From NCBI GenBank assembly GCA_019635755.1, contig JAHBYW010000004.1:1-64000 (forward strand): DNA of 64,000 nt, written 5' to 3'. The notes beneath the pieces were generated by a model. The model made no database searches. It saw only the letters and a list, made by a program, of their open reading frames with translations, and had not been told where the DNA came from. This document shows, piece by piece, positions 31,047 through 40,405 of this stretch. A program made the position numbers and the translations under genes. This DNA is from Rhizobiaceae bacterium. GTDB taxonomy: Bacteria > Pseudomonadota > Alphaproteobacteria > Rhizobiales > Rhizobiaceae. Numbering within the stretch: the first letter of the stretch is position 1; the number at the start of each line of letters is the position of its first letter.

Positions 31047-32870
31047 ATGTGCGGGATCGTGGGAATCGTCGGCCACACGCCGGTTGCGCCGTTGATCGTC
31101 GACGCGCTGAAACGGCTTGAGTACCGCGGTTACGATTCCGCAGGCGTCGCCACGATCGAGAACGGAAACCTCGCCCGCCGCCGCGCGGAGGGCAAGCTGA
31201 TCAACCTGGAGAAGCGGCTGAAGAGCGAGCCGCTCGACGGCACGATCGGCATCGGCCATACGCGCTGGGCGACGCACGGCGTGCCCAATGAGACGAACGC
31301 GCATCCGCATTTCTCCAACGGTGTGGCCATCGTCCACAACGGCATTATCGAGAATTTCGCTGAGCTTCGCGAGGAGCTGAAGAAGGACGGCTACACCTTC
31401 GATTCGCAGACCGACACCGAGGTCGTCGCGCACCTAGTGGCGCGCGAACTGGCGCGCGGCGCGCGGCCGGTCGATGCGGCGTTCCGTGCACTGAAGCGCC
31501 TCGAGGGCGCGTTTGCGCTTGCGATCATGTTCAAGGGCGACGAGGACCTGATCGTCGGCGCCCGCAACGGCCCGCCGCTGGCGGTCGGCCACGGCGAGGG
31601 CGAGATGTTCCTCGGCTCGGACGCCATCGCGCTGGCGCCCTTCACCAATTCGATCACCTATCTCGAGGACGGTGACTGGGCGGTCATCCGGCGCAACCTC
31701 ATCCAGATCTTCGACATGGCGGGCGAGCCGGTGGAGCGCAAGCGCCAGCAGTCCGTCGGGACCAGCTTCCTGGTCGACAAGGGCAACCACCGGCATTTCA
31801 TGGAGAAGGAGATCCATGAGCAGCCGGAGGTGATCTCGCACACGCTGGCCCACTACCTCGATTTCGTCGGCGGCCAGGCGAAGAGTTTCGACATGCCGTT
31901 CGACTTCGCCAAAATCGACCGCCTGGCGATCTCCGCCTGCGGCACGGCCTATCTCGCCGGGCTGGTCAGCAAATACTGGTTCGAGCGCTATGCCCGACTG
32001 CCGGTCGACATCGATATCGCCTCGGAATTCCGCTACCGCGAGATGCCGCTCGGCAAGGACAGCGCCGCGCTGTTCGTGTCGCAGTCCGGCGAGACGGCGG
32101 ATACGCTGGCATCCCTGCGCTATTGCCGCAAGGCCGGCATTCCGATCGGCGCGATCGTCAACGTGCGCGAATCGACGATCGCACGCGAGTCCGACGGCAT
32201 CTTTCCGACGCTGGCCGGTCCCGAGATCGGCGTCGCATCGACCAAGGCATTCACCTGCCAGCTTTCGGTGCTGGCGTCGCTCGCCGTGAAGGCGGCATCG
32301 GCACGCGGCAAGATCTCGGCCGACGAGGAGAAGGCGCTGGTGCGCCAGCTCTCCGAAGCACCGCGCTATGCCAGCCAGGTGCTGAAGCTCGACAAACAGA
32401 TCGAGAAGGTCGCGCGCGAGCTGTCCCAGGTCCGCCACGTGCTCTATCTCGGCCGCGACACCAACTACCCGCTGGCGCTGGAAGGCGCGCTGAAGCTCAA
32501 GGAAATCTCCTACATCCACGCAGAAGGCTATGCCGCGGGCGAACTGAAGCACGGGCCGATCGCACTGATCGACGAAACCATGCCGGTCATCGTCATCGCG
32601 CCGCATGACCGCATCTTCGACAAGACGGTGTCGAACATGCAGGAGGTGGCGGCACGTGGCGGCCGGATCATCCTGATTACCGACCAGAAGGGCGCCCAGC
32701 ACGCCACCGTGAAGACGATGGAGACGATCGTGCTGCCGGACGTGCCGGAGATGATCGCACCGCTGATCTACGCCCTGCCGATCCAGATGCTGGCCTATTT
32801 CACCGCCGTTTTCATGGGAACCGACGTCGACCAGCCCCGAAACCTGGCGAAGTCGGTGACCGTGGAGTAG
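31047..32870 (+). CDS. glmS: Glutamine-fructose-6-phosphate aminotransferase (isomerizing)
   Basis: First enzyme of hexosamine synthesis: fructose-6-P + Gln to glucosamine-6-P + Glu. It has 607 residues. It starts MCGIVGIVG with the N-terminal nucleophile Cys2, and contains GIGHTRWATHG. Two SIS domains follow (SACGTAYLAGL, VSQSGETADT; ALEGALKLKEISYIHAEGYA). The C terminus DQPRNLAKSVTVE is typical. It is separated from glmU by 146 bases. No glmS ribozyme, a Firmicutes feature, is seen upstream. Confidence 0.98.
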   Translation: MCGIVGIVGHTPVAPLIVDALKRLEYRGYDSAGVATIENGNLARRRAEGKLINLEKRLKSEPLDGTIGIGHTRWATHGVPNETNAHPHFSNGVAIVHNGIIENFAELREELKKDGYTFDSQTDTEVVAHLVARELARGARPVDAAFRALKRLEGAFALAIMFKGDEDLIVGARNGPPLAVGHGEGEMFLGSDAIALAPFTNSITYLEDGDWAVIRRNLIQIFDMAGEPVERKRQQSVGTSFLVDKGNHRHFMEKEIHEQPEVISHTLAHYLDFVGGQAKSFDMPFDFAKIDRLAISACGTAYLAGLVSKYWFERYARLPVDIDIASEFRYREMPLGKDSAALFVSQSGETADTLASLRYCRKAGIPIGAIVNVRESTIARESDGIFPTLAGPEIGVASTKAFTCQLSVLASLAVKAASARGKISADEEKALVRQLSEAPRYASQVLKLDKQIEKVARELSQVRHVLYLGRDTNYPLALEGALKLKEISYIHAEGYAAGELKHGPIALIDETMPVIVIAPHDRIFDKTVSNMQEVAARGGRIILITDQKGAQHATVKTMETIVLPDVPEMIAPLIYALPIQMLAYFTAVFMGTDVDQPRNLAKSVTVE

Positions 32871-32978
32871 CGGCCAATTGTCCCGGTAAGACGAACGGAC
32901 GGTATCCGACCATCGGTCCGTCATGATAGTTCTGTAGTTTGAGCGCTATCGAGAACCCGAACCGGACGCCCCCCGCTC

Positions 32979-33752
32979 ATGGCTGAAGCCCCCCGCCAGC
33001 TCTCCGGCGCGACGCGTCTCAGGAACTATTTCCTGACCGGCGTGGTCGTCACGGCGCCGATCGCGATCACGGCCTATCTGACCTGGACCTTCGTGCACTG
33101 GGTCGATTCGTGGGTGAAGCCGCTCATCCCGTCGATCTACAACCCCGACAATTACCTGCCCTTCGCAGTGCCGGGGTTCGGCGTCATCGTGGCGCTGCTG
33201 ATGATCACGCTGGTGGGCTTTATGACCGCCAACATCATCGGCCGTTCGGTGTTCGGGGTCGGCGACCGGATCCTCAACCGCACGCCGCTGGTGCGCAACG
33301 TCTACAGCGCGCTCAAGCAGATCTTCGAGACGGTGATCGCCAACCGCAACGACCTCTTCAACCGGGTCGGGCTGTTCGAATATCCGCGCCGCGGCGCGTG
33401 GTCGATCGTGTTCATTGCGCGCGAGCAGAAGAGTGAGATCCACGACGCGCTGGATCCGCGCGAGGGCAAGACGATCGCGGTCTTCCGCCCGATCACGCCG
33501 AACGTGACGACCGGCTATCTCCTCTACGTGCCGGAAAAGGACGTCATTCCCCTCGACATGACCGTCGAGGACGCAGCCAAGCTGCTGATTTCCGCCGGCC
33601 TGGTCGGGCCGGAATACGAAGAAAAGACCGCGGCCGCCCTCGCCGAGCAGGCGCTGGCGAAGATGGCGGAAGGCGAACGGGCGCCGACCGCCGCCAACAC
33701 CGATCAGCCGGCGCGCAAGAGGCGCACCGCGTCGTCCCGGCCGAAAAGGTAG
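32979..33752 (+). CDS. DUF502 membrane protein
   Basis: It has 257 residues. Two N-terminal membrane segments (about 17-42 and 63-87) lie around a periplasmic loop, then a cytosolic domain with RTPLVRNVYSALKQIFETVI, which is the DUF502 signature, and a charged tail. Function is unknown in bacteria; plant relatives are the LCV proteins. Its last 49 bases overlap the convergent recG gene. Confidence 0.88.
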   Translation: MAEAPRQLSGATRLRNYFLTGVVVTAPIAITAYLTWTFVHWVDSWVKPLIPSIYNPDNYLPFAVPGFGVIVALLMITLVGFMTANIIGRSVFGVGDRILNRTPLVRNVYSALKQIFETVIANRNDLFNRVGLFEYPRRGAWSIVFIAREQKSEIHDALDPREGKTIAVFRPITPNVTTGYLLYVPEKDVIPLDMTVEDAAKLLISAGLVGPEYEEKTAAALAEQALAKMAEGERAPTAANTDQPARKRRTASSRPKR

Positions 33753-35812
33753 AGCAGCAGCCTGAGCGCTTCCCCGCGTTCCGATTGCAGTTCGGGGTCG
33801 CGTGCCAGGATCAGGCGCGCGTCGTCCCTGGCGGTCTCCAGCATGTCGACGTGGTGCTCGATCCGCGCTACGAGGAAACCCGGCGCGCCTGACTGCTTCG
33901 TCCCCATCAGCTCGCCTTCGCCCCTGAGCTTCAGGTCTTCCTCTGCGATGCGGAAGCCGTCCTCCGTCTCGCGCAGGATGGCGAGGCGCGCCTTGGCGAC
34001 CTCCCCGAGCGGCGCCTTGTAGAGCAGCACGCAGGTCGAAGCCTTGTCGCCGCGGCCGACGCGGCCGCGCAGCTGGTGAAGCTGCGCCAGGCCGAAACGC
34101 TCCGCGTGCTCGATCACCATGATCGTCGCGTCCGGCACGTCGACGCCGACTTCGATGACCGTGGTGCCGACGAGCACCCGCGTCTCACCCGATTTGAAGG
34201 CTCGCATGGCCTCGTCCTTGTCGCGGCCGCTCATCCGGCCATGCACTAGGCCGACGCGATCGCCGAGCGCCGGTTGCAGCGCGGCGTAGCGATCCTCCGC
34301 GGACATCAGCTTGATCTCCTCGGATTCCTCCACCAGCGGGCATATCCAGTAGATCTTCTGGCCGTCGGCGAGCGCGGCGGCCATGCGCTCGACCAGTTCG
34401 CCGATCCGCTCCAGCGGCAGCGTCACGGTCTGGATGGGCTGTCTCCCGGCCGGCTTCTCTGTCAGCCGCGACACATCCATGTCGCCGAACGCGGTCAGCA
34501 CCAGCGTGCGCGGAATAGGCGTCGCGGTCATCACGAGCATGTCGGGCGCATTGCCCTTGGCCGTCATCGCCAGCCGCTGGTGGACGCCGAACCGGTGCTG
34601 CTCGTCGACGATCGATAGCACGAGGTCCTTGAACTCGACGCCTTCCTGGAAGAGCGCGTGCGTGCCGACGACGATGTCGATGGTACCGCTGCGCAGTCCT
34701 TCGAGGATTGCCGCGCGCTCGCGGCCTTTCTCGCGTCCGGTCAGGATGGCGAGACTCATGCCGGCTTTGTCGGCGACCGGCGCGATGGTCGCGAAATGCT
34801 GGCGGGCAAGGATTTCCGTCGGTGCCATCAACGCCGCCTGGCCGCCGGCCTCGACCGCACGCGCCATCGCCAGAAGGCCGACCACCGTCTTGCCGGAGCC
34901 GACGTCGCCCTGGAGCAGCCGCACCATGCGGTCCGGCCGGGCGAGGTCGGCGAAGATTTCCTGCGTCGCCTGCTCCTGCGAGCGGGTCAGCGAATAGGGC
35001 AGGGCGGCGCGGACCTTCTTCACGATCGCCCCGTCGCCGGCCAAAGGCCGGCCCGAGAGGCGCCGGGTGCGAGCGCGGACCAGCGCCAGGGACAGTTGCC
35101 CTGCAAGGAACTCGTCATAGGCCAGCCGTCGCCATGCGACGCTTTCCGGCGACACGTCGAGCGGCCCATCGGGATTGTGAATGAGGCGCAGGGCGGCGGC
35201 GAAGGTCGGGAACGTCCGTTGCCGGACGATATTGGCGTCCAGCCATTCCGGCAGCTCGGGAAGGCGCGCGAGCGACTGCTGGATGGCGCGTCGCATCACC
35301 TTTCCCGAGAGGCCCGCGGTCAGCGGGTAGACCGGCTCGATCTCGGGCAGGCCGTCGGGCGAATCCGCCAGCGCGATGTGGTCGGGATGGACCATGGACG
35401 GCCGGCCATTGAACCATTCCATGCGCCCGCTGACGACGATGTGTTCGCCAACCGGCATCTGCTTCTCCAGCCACGGCCCCTTGGCGTGGAAGAAGGTGAG
35501 CGCGATCTCGCCCGTGTCGTCATGGGCGAACACCCGGTAGGGCACATTTCGCTTGCCTCGCGGTGGCGGCTGGTGGCGGTCGACCCGCACCTCCAGTGTG
35601 ACGATCTGCCCCTCCGCCGAGCCGGCGATACCTGGGCGATCGCGGCGGTCGATGATGGAGTAGGGGAGCGCAAACAGCAGGTCGGCGATGCGCACCTCGC
35701 GCCCCGCGATGTCGGCCGGAACGACGCGCTCCAACATCTCGGCGATCTTCGGCCCGACGCCTTCCAGCGACGTGACGGGCGCGAACAGCGGATCGAGCAG
35801 GGGCGGGCGCAT
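33704..35812 (-). CDS. recG: ATP-dependent DNA helicase RecG
   Basis: It reverses stalled forks and remodels Holliday junctions and R-loops. It has 702 residues. An N-terminal wedge/OB domain (about 60-150) precedes the helicase core with Walker A GDVGSGKT (302-309), the RecG-type DEQH box (403-406), SATPIPRTL-like TATPIPRTL and the C-terminal TRG region HQLRGRVGRGDKASTC. The ATG at 35812 is preferred; a longer upstream frame runs through the divergent sdhE region. It overlaps the DUF502 gene 3' end. Confidence 0.96.
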   Translation of the reverse strand: MRPPLLDPLFAPVTSLEGVGPKIAEMLERVVPADIAGREVRIADLLFALPYSIIDRRDRPGIAGSAEGQIVTLEVRVDRHQPPPRGKRNVPYRVFAHDDTGEIALTFFHAKGPWLEKQMPVGEHIVVSGRMEWFNGRPSMVHPDHIALADSPDGLPEIEPVYPLTAGLSGKVMRRAIQQSLARLPELPEWLDANIVRQRTFPTFAAALRLIHNPDGPLDVSPESVAWRRLAYDEFLAGQLSLALVRARTRRLSGRPLAGDGAIVKKVRAALPYSLTRSQEQATQEIFADLARPDRMVRLLQGDVGSGKTVVGLLAMARAVEAGGQAALMAPTEILARQHFATIAPVADKAGMSLAILTGREKGRERAAILEGLRSGTIDIVVGTHALFQEGVEFKDLVLSIVDEQHRFGVHQRLAMTAKGNAPDMLVMTATPIPRTLVLTAFGDMDVSRLTEKPAGRQPIQTVTLPLERIGELVERMAAALADGQKIYWICPLVEESEEIKLMSAEDRYAALQPALGDRVGLVHGRMSGRDKDEAMRAFKSGETRVLVGTTVIEVGVDVPDATIMVIEHAERFGLAQLHQLRGRVGRGDKASTCVLLYKAPLGEVAKARLAILRETEDGFRIAEEDLKLRGEGELMGTKQSGAPGFLVARIEHHVDMLETARDDARLILARDPELQSERGEALRLLLYLFGRDDAVRLLRAG

Positions 35813-35851
35813 CGTCGCGGATCGTATGTCAGCAGCGCGCAGGCGCAAAGG

Positions 35852-35880
35852 CTGACATGACGGCTGCCGCGCGCTATATC
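35852..35880 (+). promoter_or_regulatory. Sigma-70-type promoter of sdhE-mfd
   Basis: CTGACA (35852-35857), 17-base spacer, TATATC (35875-35880). It lies in the 94-base gap between divergent recG and sdhE, 26 bases before the sdhE start. Confidence 0.65.
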
Positions 35881-35906
35881 GGCGCCGAAATCGAGAGACC
35901 CTTAAG

Positions 35907-36191
35907 ATGCCCGGCGAAAACCCACCGGCAGCCGGATCGGATTCCCGCCGCCGCAAGCTGCGGTTCCGCTCCTGGCATCGCGGCATGCGCGAAATGGACC
36001 TGATCCTCGGCCCCTTCGCCGATGCGGCGCTGCCCGGCTTGACCGAGGCGGAAATCGACCAATATGAGGGGCTTCTCGAGATTTCCGACACCGAACTCCT
36101 GCCGGTCCTGACCGGCCGGAGCGCCGTCCCGGAAGCGCTCAGGACACCGCTTTTCGAGCGCATTCTCGCTTTTGCGGCTGCCAGAAACTGA
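35907..36191 (+). CDS. sdhE: FAD assembly factor SdhE
   Basis: Small protein that promotes covalent FAD attachment to SdhA (and FrdA); homologue of human SDHAF2. It has 94 residues. The key motif RGMREMD (25-31) corresponds to the conserved RGxxE. YEGLLEISDTELLPVLTG is also typical. Ten bases separate it from mfd. The recG / sdhE-mfd arrangement is common in alphaproteobacteria. Confidence 0.94.
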   Translation: MPGENPPAAGSDSRRRKLRFRSWHRGMREMDLILGPFADAALPGLTEAEIDQYEGLLEISDTELLPVLTGRSAVPEALRTPLFERILAFAAARN

Positions 36192-36201
36192 CATCGATCC
36201 C

Positions 36202-39200
36202 ATGAGCCTCCTTCCCAAGATCGGCGTGTCCGGCGCCCGGCCCGGCCTGACCCTCATCGACGGGGTGCCGGAAGGCTATGAGGGCTTCGCGCTGGCCGCA
36301 TTCGCGGCCGAGGCCGCCCCCGGCAGCCCGGTGATCTTCGTCGCCCGCGACGGGCAGCGGATTCCGTCAATTGCCGAAGCGCTCGCCTTCGCGGCACCTG
36401 GCCTGCCGGTGCTGGATCTGCCGGCCTGGGATTGCCTGCCCTACGACCGCGTGTCGCCCGGCGCCGACGCGGCGGCCCGACGACTGGACGGACTCGCCGG
36501 CATGGCCGCGCTGGCCGGCGCACCGCACCGCGCGGTCATCCTCACCACCGCGAACGCGCTGCTCCAGCGCGTTCCGCCGGCCGCAGCGGTCGCTGCAGGC
36601 TCGCTGTCGGCGAAACCCGGTAACCAGGTTGACATGAAGGTGCTCGTCGCACGGCTGGAAACGGCCGGCTTCGAGCGCGTGCCGACCGTGCGCGACGTCG
36701 GCGAGTACGCGGTGCGTGGCGGTATTCTGGACCTGTTCGCACCCGGCGCCGAGGAGGCGCTGAGGCTCGACTTCTTCGGCGACACGCTTGAATCGGTCCG
36801 TGCCTTCGACGTGGCCACCCAGCGTACCACGGGTCAGCGCAACGGCTTCGCGCTTCAGGCGATGAGCGAGGTCACCCTGTCGCCGGAAGCGATCAGTCGC
36901 TTCCGCCGGCGCTACATCGAAGCTTTCGGCGCACCGTCGCGTGACGACGCCCTCTACGCCGCCGTCTCCGAAGGCCGCCGCTTCGCCGGGATGGAACACT
37001 GGCTGCCGTTCTTCCACGAGCGGCTGGACACCATCCTCGACTACCTGCCCGACGCGCCGATCGCGTTCGACCATCTGGCACGCGAGGCGCTGAGCGAACG
37101 CCGCGCGCTCGTGCTCGACCACTACGAGGCGCGGCGTGCGCAGGGCGATGCGGCGCTGAAGGATTCGGTACCCTACAAGCCGGTGCCGCCGGACCTTCTT
37201 TACGCCTCGCGAGAGGAGATCGACGGGCGCCTTGAGACACGGACCGCGGTGGAGTTCACCCCCTTCGCCGCGCCGGACGTCGGCAGCCGCAGGCCGCTGC
37301 ATGCGCGCGCAAAGCCCGGGCGCAGCTTCGAGCAGGAGCGCGCCGACCAGTCCGCGAACGTGTTCGAGGTCGCGTCGAAGCATATCGCCGACGTCCGGAC
37401 GAAGAAGAAGATCGCCGTGGCCGGCTGGACGGACGGTTCTCTCGACCGTCTGTCGCAAATCCTCGCAGAGCATGGGCTTGGCAATCTGACGCCGGTTGCC
37501 ACGCTTGCCGAGTTGGAAGCGCTTCAGCCAGGGCAGGCGGGCCTGGCCGTGCTGCCCGTCGAGGCAGGGTTCGAGACCGACGGTTTCGTTCTCGTCGCCG
37601 AACAGGACATTCTCGGCGACCGCCTGGTGCGCCGCTCGAAGCGGAAGCGGCGCAGCTCCGACTTCATCGCCGAGGCATCGGCGCTGGCCGCCGGTGACAT
37701 CGTCGTGCACGCCGACCACGGCATCGGCCGCTTCATCGGCCTGCGCACGATCGAAGCGGCCGGCGCTCCGCACGACTGCCTCGAAATCCACTACGCCGGC
37801 GACGGCCGCCTGTTCCTGCCGGTCGAGAACATCGAGCTCTTGTCGCGCTACGGCTCGGATTCGGCCGAGGCGCAGCTCGACAGGCTGGGCGGCGGTGCCT
37901 GGCAGTCGCGCAAGGCCAGGCTGAAGCGCCGCCTTCTGGAGATGGCCGGACAGTTCATCAAGCTCGCCGCCGAACGCCGCATGCGGGCTGCGCCGGTGCT
38001 CAACCCGCCTGAGGGGCTCTATGGCGAGTTTGCCGCCCGATTCCCCTATGACGAGACCGACGACCAGCAGACCGCGATCGATGCCGTCATCGACGACCTT
38101 GGCGCCGGGAAACCAATGGACAGGCTGATCTGCGGCGACGTCGGCTTCGGCAAGACGGAAGTGGCGTTGCGCGCTGCGTTCCTCGCGGCGATGGAAGGTT
38201 TCCAGGTGGCGGTCGTCGTGCCGACGACACTGCTCGCGCGCCAGCATTTCAAGACGTTCACCCAGCGCTTCGCCGGACTGCCGCTGAAGGTCCGGCAGGC
38301 GTCGCGACTCGTCGGGGCGAAGGAGCTTGCTGAGACGAAGAAAGGCCTCGCGGACGGCACGGTCGACATCGTCGTCGGCACGCACGCGCTGCTCGGCAGT
38401 TCTATTACTTTCAAGAACCTCGGGCTGCTGGTGATCGACGAGGAGCAGCATTTCGGGGTGAAGCACAAGGAGCGGCTGAAGGAGCTGAAGAGCGACGTGC
38501 ATGTGCTGACGCTCTCGGCCACGCCGATCCCGCGGACGTTGCAGCTCGCGCTGACCGGCGTGCGCGAGCTGTCGCTGATCGCGACGCCGCCGGTCGACCG
38601 CATGGCGGTGCGCACCTTCATCTCGCCCTTCGATCCGCTGGTCATCCGCGAGACGCTGCTGCGCGAACGCTATCGCGGCGGCCAGAGCTTCTACGTCGTG
38701 CCGCGCATCTCCGATCTCACCGAGGTCCACGACTTCCTGAAGGCTCAGGTGCCGGAGCTCAGAGTCGGCGTGGCGCACGGCCAGATGCCGCCGTCCGAAC
38801 TCGATGACCGGATGAACGCCTTCTACGAGGGCCAGTTCGACGTGCTCCTGTCCACGACGATCGTGGAGTCCGGTCTCGACATCCCGACGGCGAACACGTT
38901 GATCGTGCATCGCGCCGACATGTTCGGTCTGGCGCAGCTCTACCAGCTGCGCGGCCGCGTCGGTCGCTCGAAGCTGCGCGCCTACGCCCTGTTCACGCTG
39001 CCGGCCAACCGCAAGCTGACCGATACCGCCGACCGGCGCCTCAAGGTTCTGCAGTCGCTCGACACGCTGGGTGCGGGTTTCCAACTGGCCAGCCACGACC
39101 TCGACATCCGTGGCGCCGGCAATCTTCTCGGCGAGGAGCAATCCGGCCACATCAAGGAAGTCGGCTTTGAGCTCTACCAGCAGATGCTGGAGGAAGCCGT

Positions 39201-39699
39201 CGCCGAGGTCCGCGGCTCCGACGAAACGACCGACGGCGGCTGGTCTCCGCAGATCACCGTCGGCACGGCCGTGATGATACCGGAGGCGTTCGTTCCGGAT
39301 CTGCAATTGCGACTGGCGCTCTACCGCCGCCTTGCCGACCTCCAGACGATCGAGGAGATCGACGCGTTCGGCGCGGAGATGATCGACCGCTTCGGCCCGC
39401 TCCCGGAGGAGGTCGAACACCTGTTGAAGGTGGTCTACATCAAGGCGCTCTGCCGCAAGGCCAATGTCGAGAAACTGGACGCCGGGCCGAAGGGCGTGGT
39501 GCTGCATTTCAGGGGGCGCGAATTCGCCGATCCGGCCGGACTGGTGAGCTACATCGCCGAACAGGGCTCGCTGGCGAAGATCAGGCCCGACCAGAGCGTG
39601 GTGCTGGTGCGCGATTGGCCGACGCCGGAGAAGCGCCTGGCCGGCTCGGCCGTGGTGATGACTCAGCTTGCGCGGATGGCGGAGAAGAGTGCCGCCTGA
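36202..39699 (+). CDS. mfd: Transcription-repair coupling factor Mfd
   Basis: It removes RNA polymerase stalled at lesions and recruits UvrA. It has 1165 residues. A UvrB-like N-terminal module is followed by the RNA polymerase-interacting domain (DIVVHADHGIGRFIGL) and the RecG-like translocase with Walker A GDVGFGKT (645-652) and DEEQH (746-750). The TRG region and the C-terminal inhibitory domain follow. The ATG at 36202 is preferred to a TTG ten codons earlier within sdhE. Confidence 0.97.
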   Translation: MSLLPKIGVSGARPGLTLIDGVPEGYEGFALAAFAAEAAPGSPVIFVARDGQRIPSIAEALAFAAPGLPVLDLPAWDCLPYDRVSPGADAAARRLDGLAGMAALAGAPHRAVILTTANALLQRVPPAAAVAAGSLSAKPGNQVDMKVLVARLETAGFERVPTVRDVGEYAVRGGILDLFAPGAEEALRLDFFGDTLESVRAFDVATQRTTGQRNGFALQAMSEVTLSPEAISRFRRRYIEAFGAPSRDDALYAAVSEGRRFAGMEHWLPFFHERLDTILDYLPDAPIAFDHLAREALSERRALVLDHYEARRAQGDAALKDSVPYKPVPPDLLYASREEIDGRLETRTAVEFTPFAAPDVGSRRPLHARAKPGRSFEQERADQSANVFEVASKHIADVRTKKKIAVAGWTDGSLDRLSQILAEHGLGNLTPVATLAELEALQPGQAGLAVLPVEAGFETDGFVLVAEQDILGDRLVRRSKRKRRSSDFIAEASALAAGDIVVHADHGIGRFIGLRTIEAAGAPHDCLEIHYAGDGRLFLPVENIELLSRYGSDSAEAQLDRLGGGAWQSRKARLKRRLLEMAGQFIKLAAERRMRAAPVLNPPEGLYGEFAARFPYDETDDQQTAIDAVIDDLGAGKPMDRLICGDVGFGKTEVALRAAFLAAMEGFQVAVVVPTTLLARQHFKTFTQRFAGLPLKVRQASRLVGAKELAETKKGLADGTVDIVVGTHALLGSSITFKNLGLLVIDEEQHFGVKHKERLKELKSDVHVLTLSATPIPRTLQLALTGVRELSLIATPPVDRMAVRTFISPFDPLVIRETLLRERYRGGQSFYVVPRISDLTEVHDFLKAQVPELRVGVAHGQMPPSELDDRMNAFYEGQFDVLLSTTIVESGLDIPTANTLIVHRADMFGLAQLYQLRGRVGRSKLRAYALFTLPANRKLTDTADRRLKVLQSLDTLGAGFQLASHDLDIRGAGNLLGEEQSGHIKEVGFELYQQMLEEAVAEVRGSDETTDGGWSPQITVGTAVMIPEAFVPDLQLRLALYRRLADLQTIEEIDAFGAEMIDRFGPLPEEVEHLLKVVYIKALCRKANVEKLDAGPKGVVLHFRGREFADPAGLVSYIAEQGSLAKIRPDQSVVLVRDWPTPEKRLAGSAVVMTQLARMAEKSAA

Positions 39700-39717
39700 T
39701 CGCCGACAGATGGCGGA

Positions 39718-40395
39718 TCACACCGCCTGGTCCAGTTCGCCCCTGGCCTTCGCTGCCGCGATCTGCTGGATCGCGTCGGCCAGCGTCGCGGCGTCCTGCG
39801 CGCCCATGACCGCGTAGCGCCCTTCGAGCAGGAAGCACGGCACGCCGGTGATGCCCATGCGAGCAGCCGTCTCGATCTCGGCCTTGACTGCTTCGACGTC
39901 GGCGTCGGTCGGTAGCAGCGCCTCGACGATGGTCAGGTCCATGCCGGCGTCGCGGGCGGCCTCGATCAGCACGGCCTGGTCGCCGATGTTGCGTCCTTCC
40001 TCGAAATTCATGCGGAACAGCCGGTCGACCAGCCGGTTCTGAACGTCGACGCCCATGCCGCCGGCCCAGCGGATCAGCCGGTGCGCGTCGAGCGTGTTGG
40101 CCGCGACCTTGATGTCCTCAAAGGCGAACGCGATTCCTTCCGCGGCGCCGAGCGGCATGATGTTGTCGTGGATCTGCTTCAGGCGCTGCTCGGAGCCAAA
40201 CTTGGCCAGCATGTACTGCTTGCGGTCGATGCCTCCGGCCGGAATCGTCGGATCGAGCTGATACGGACGCCAGCGGACCTCGACGTCCACCGGGGTCGTC
40301 GCCAGCGCCTTCTCGAGCCGCTTCTTGCCGATGTAGCACCACGGGCAGACGACGTCCGAGACGATGTCGATCCTGATCTTTTCGCCGTCGGCCAT
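39718..40395 (-). CDS. DsbA-family oxidoreductase (FrnE-like)
   Basis: Cytosolic thioredoxin-fold protein of 225 residues with no signal peptide. The active site CPWC is at residues 17-20 (SDVVCPWCYIGKKRLE). An inserted helical domain and the C-terminal GITGVPCFLLEGRYAVMGAQ with the cis-Pro loop follow. Family members are FrnE or 2-hydroxychromene isomerase-like; the substrate is unknown. The gene converges on mfd with 18 bases between stops. Confidence 0.9.
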   Translation of the reverse strand: MADGEKIRIDIVSDVVCPWCYIGKKRLEKALATTPVDVEVRWRPYQLDPTIPAGGIDRKQYMLAKFGSEQRLKQIHDNIMPLGAAEGIAFAFEDIKVAANTLDAHRLIRWAGGMGVDVQNRLVDRLFRMNFEEGRNIGDQAVLIEAARDAGMDLTIVEALLPTDADVEAVKAEIETAARMGITGVPCFLLEGRYAVMGAQDAATLADAIQQIAAAKARGELDQAV

Positions 40396-40405
40396 GCCGA
40401 ACTCC

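Noticed and set aside
32895-32921. Terminator after glmS (ACGGAC/GTCCGT hairpin)
   Set aside because: Stem of only 6 bp and no T-run after it; not enough for a terminator call.
36367-39507. Minus-strand open frame of 1046 codons opposite mfd
   Set aside because: Pure antisense shadow of a clear Mfd gene, same GC effect.
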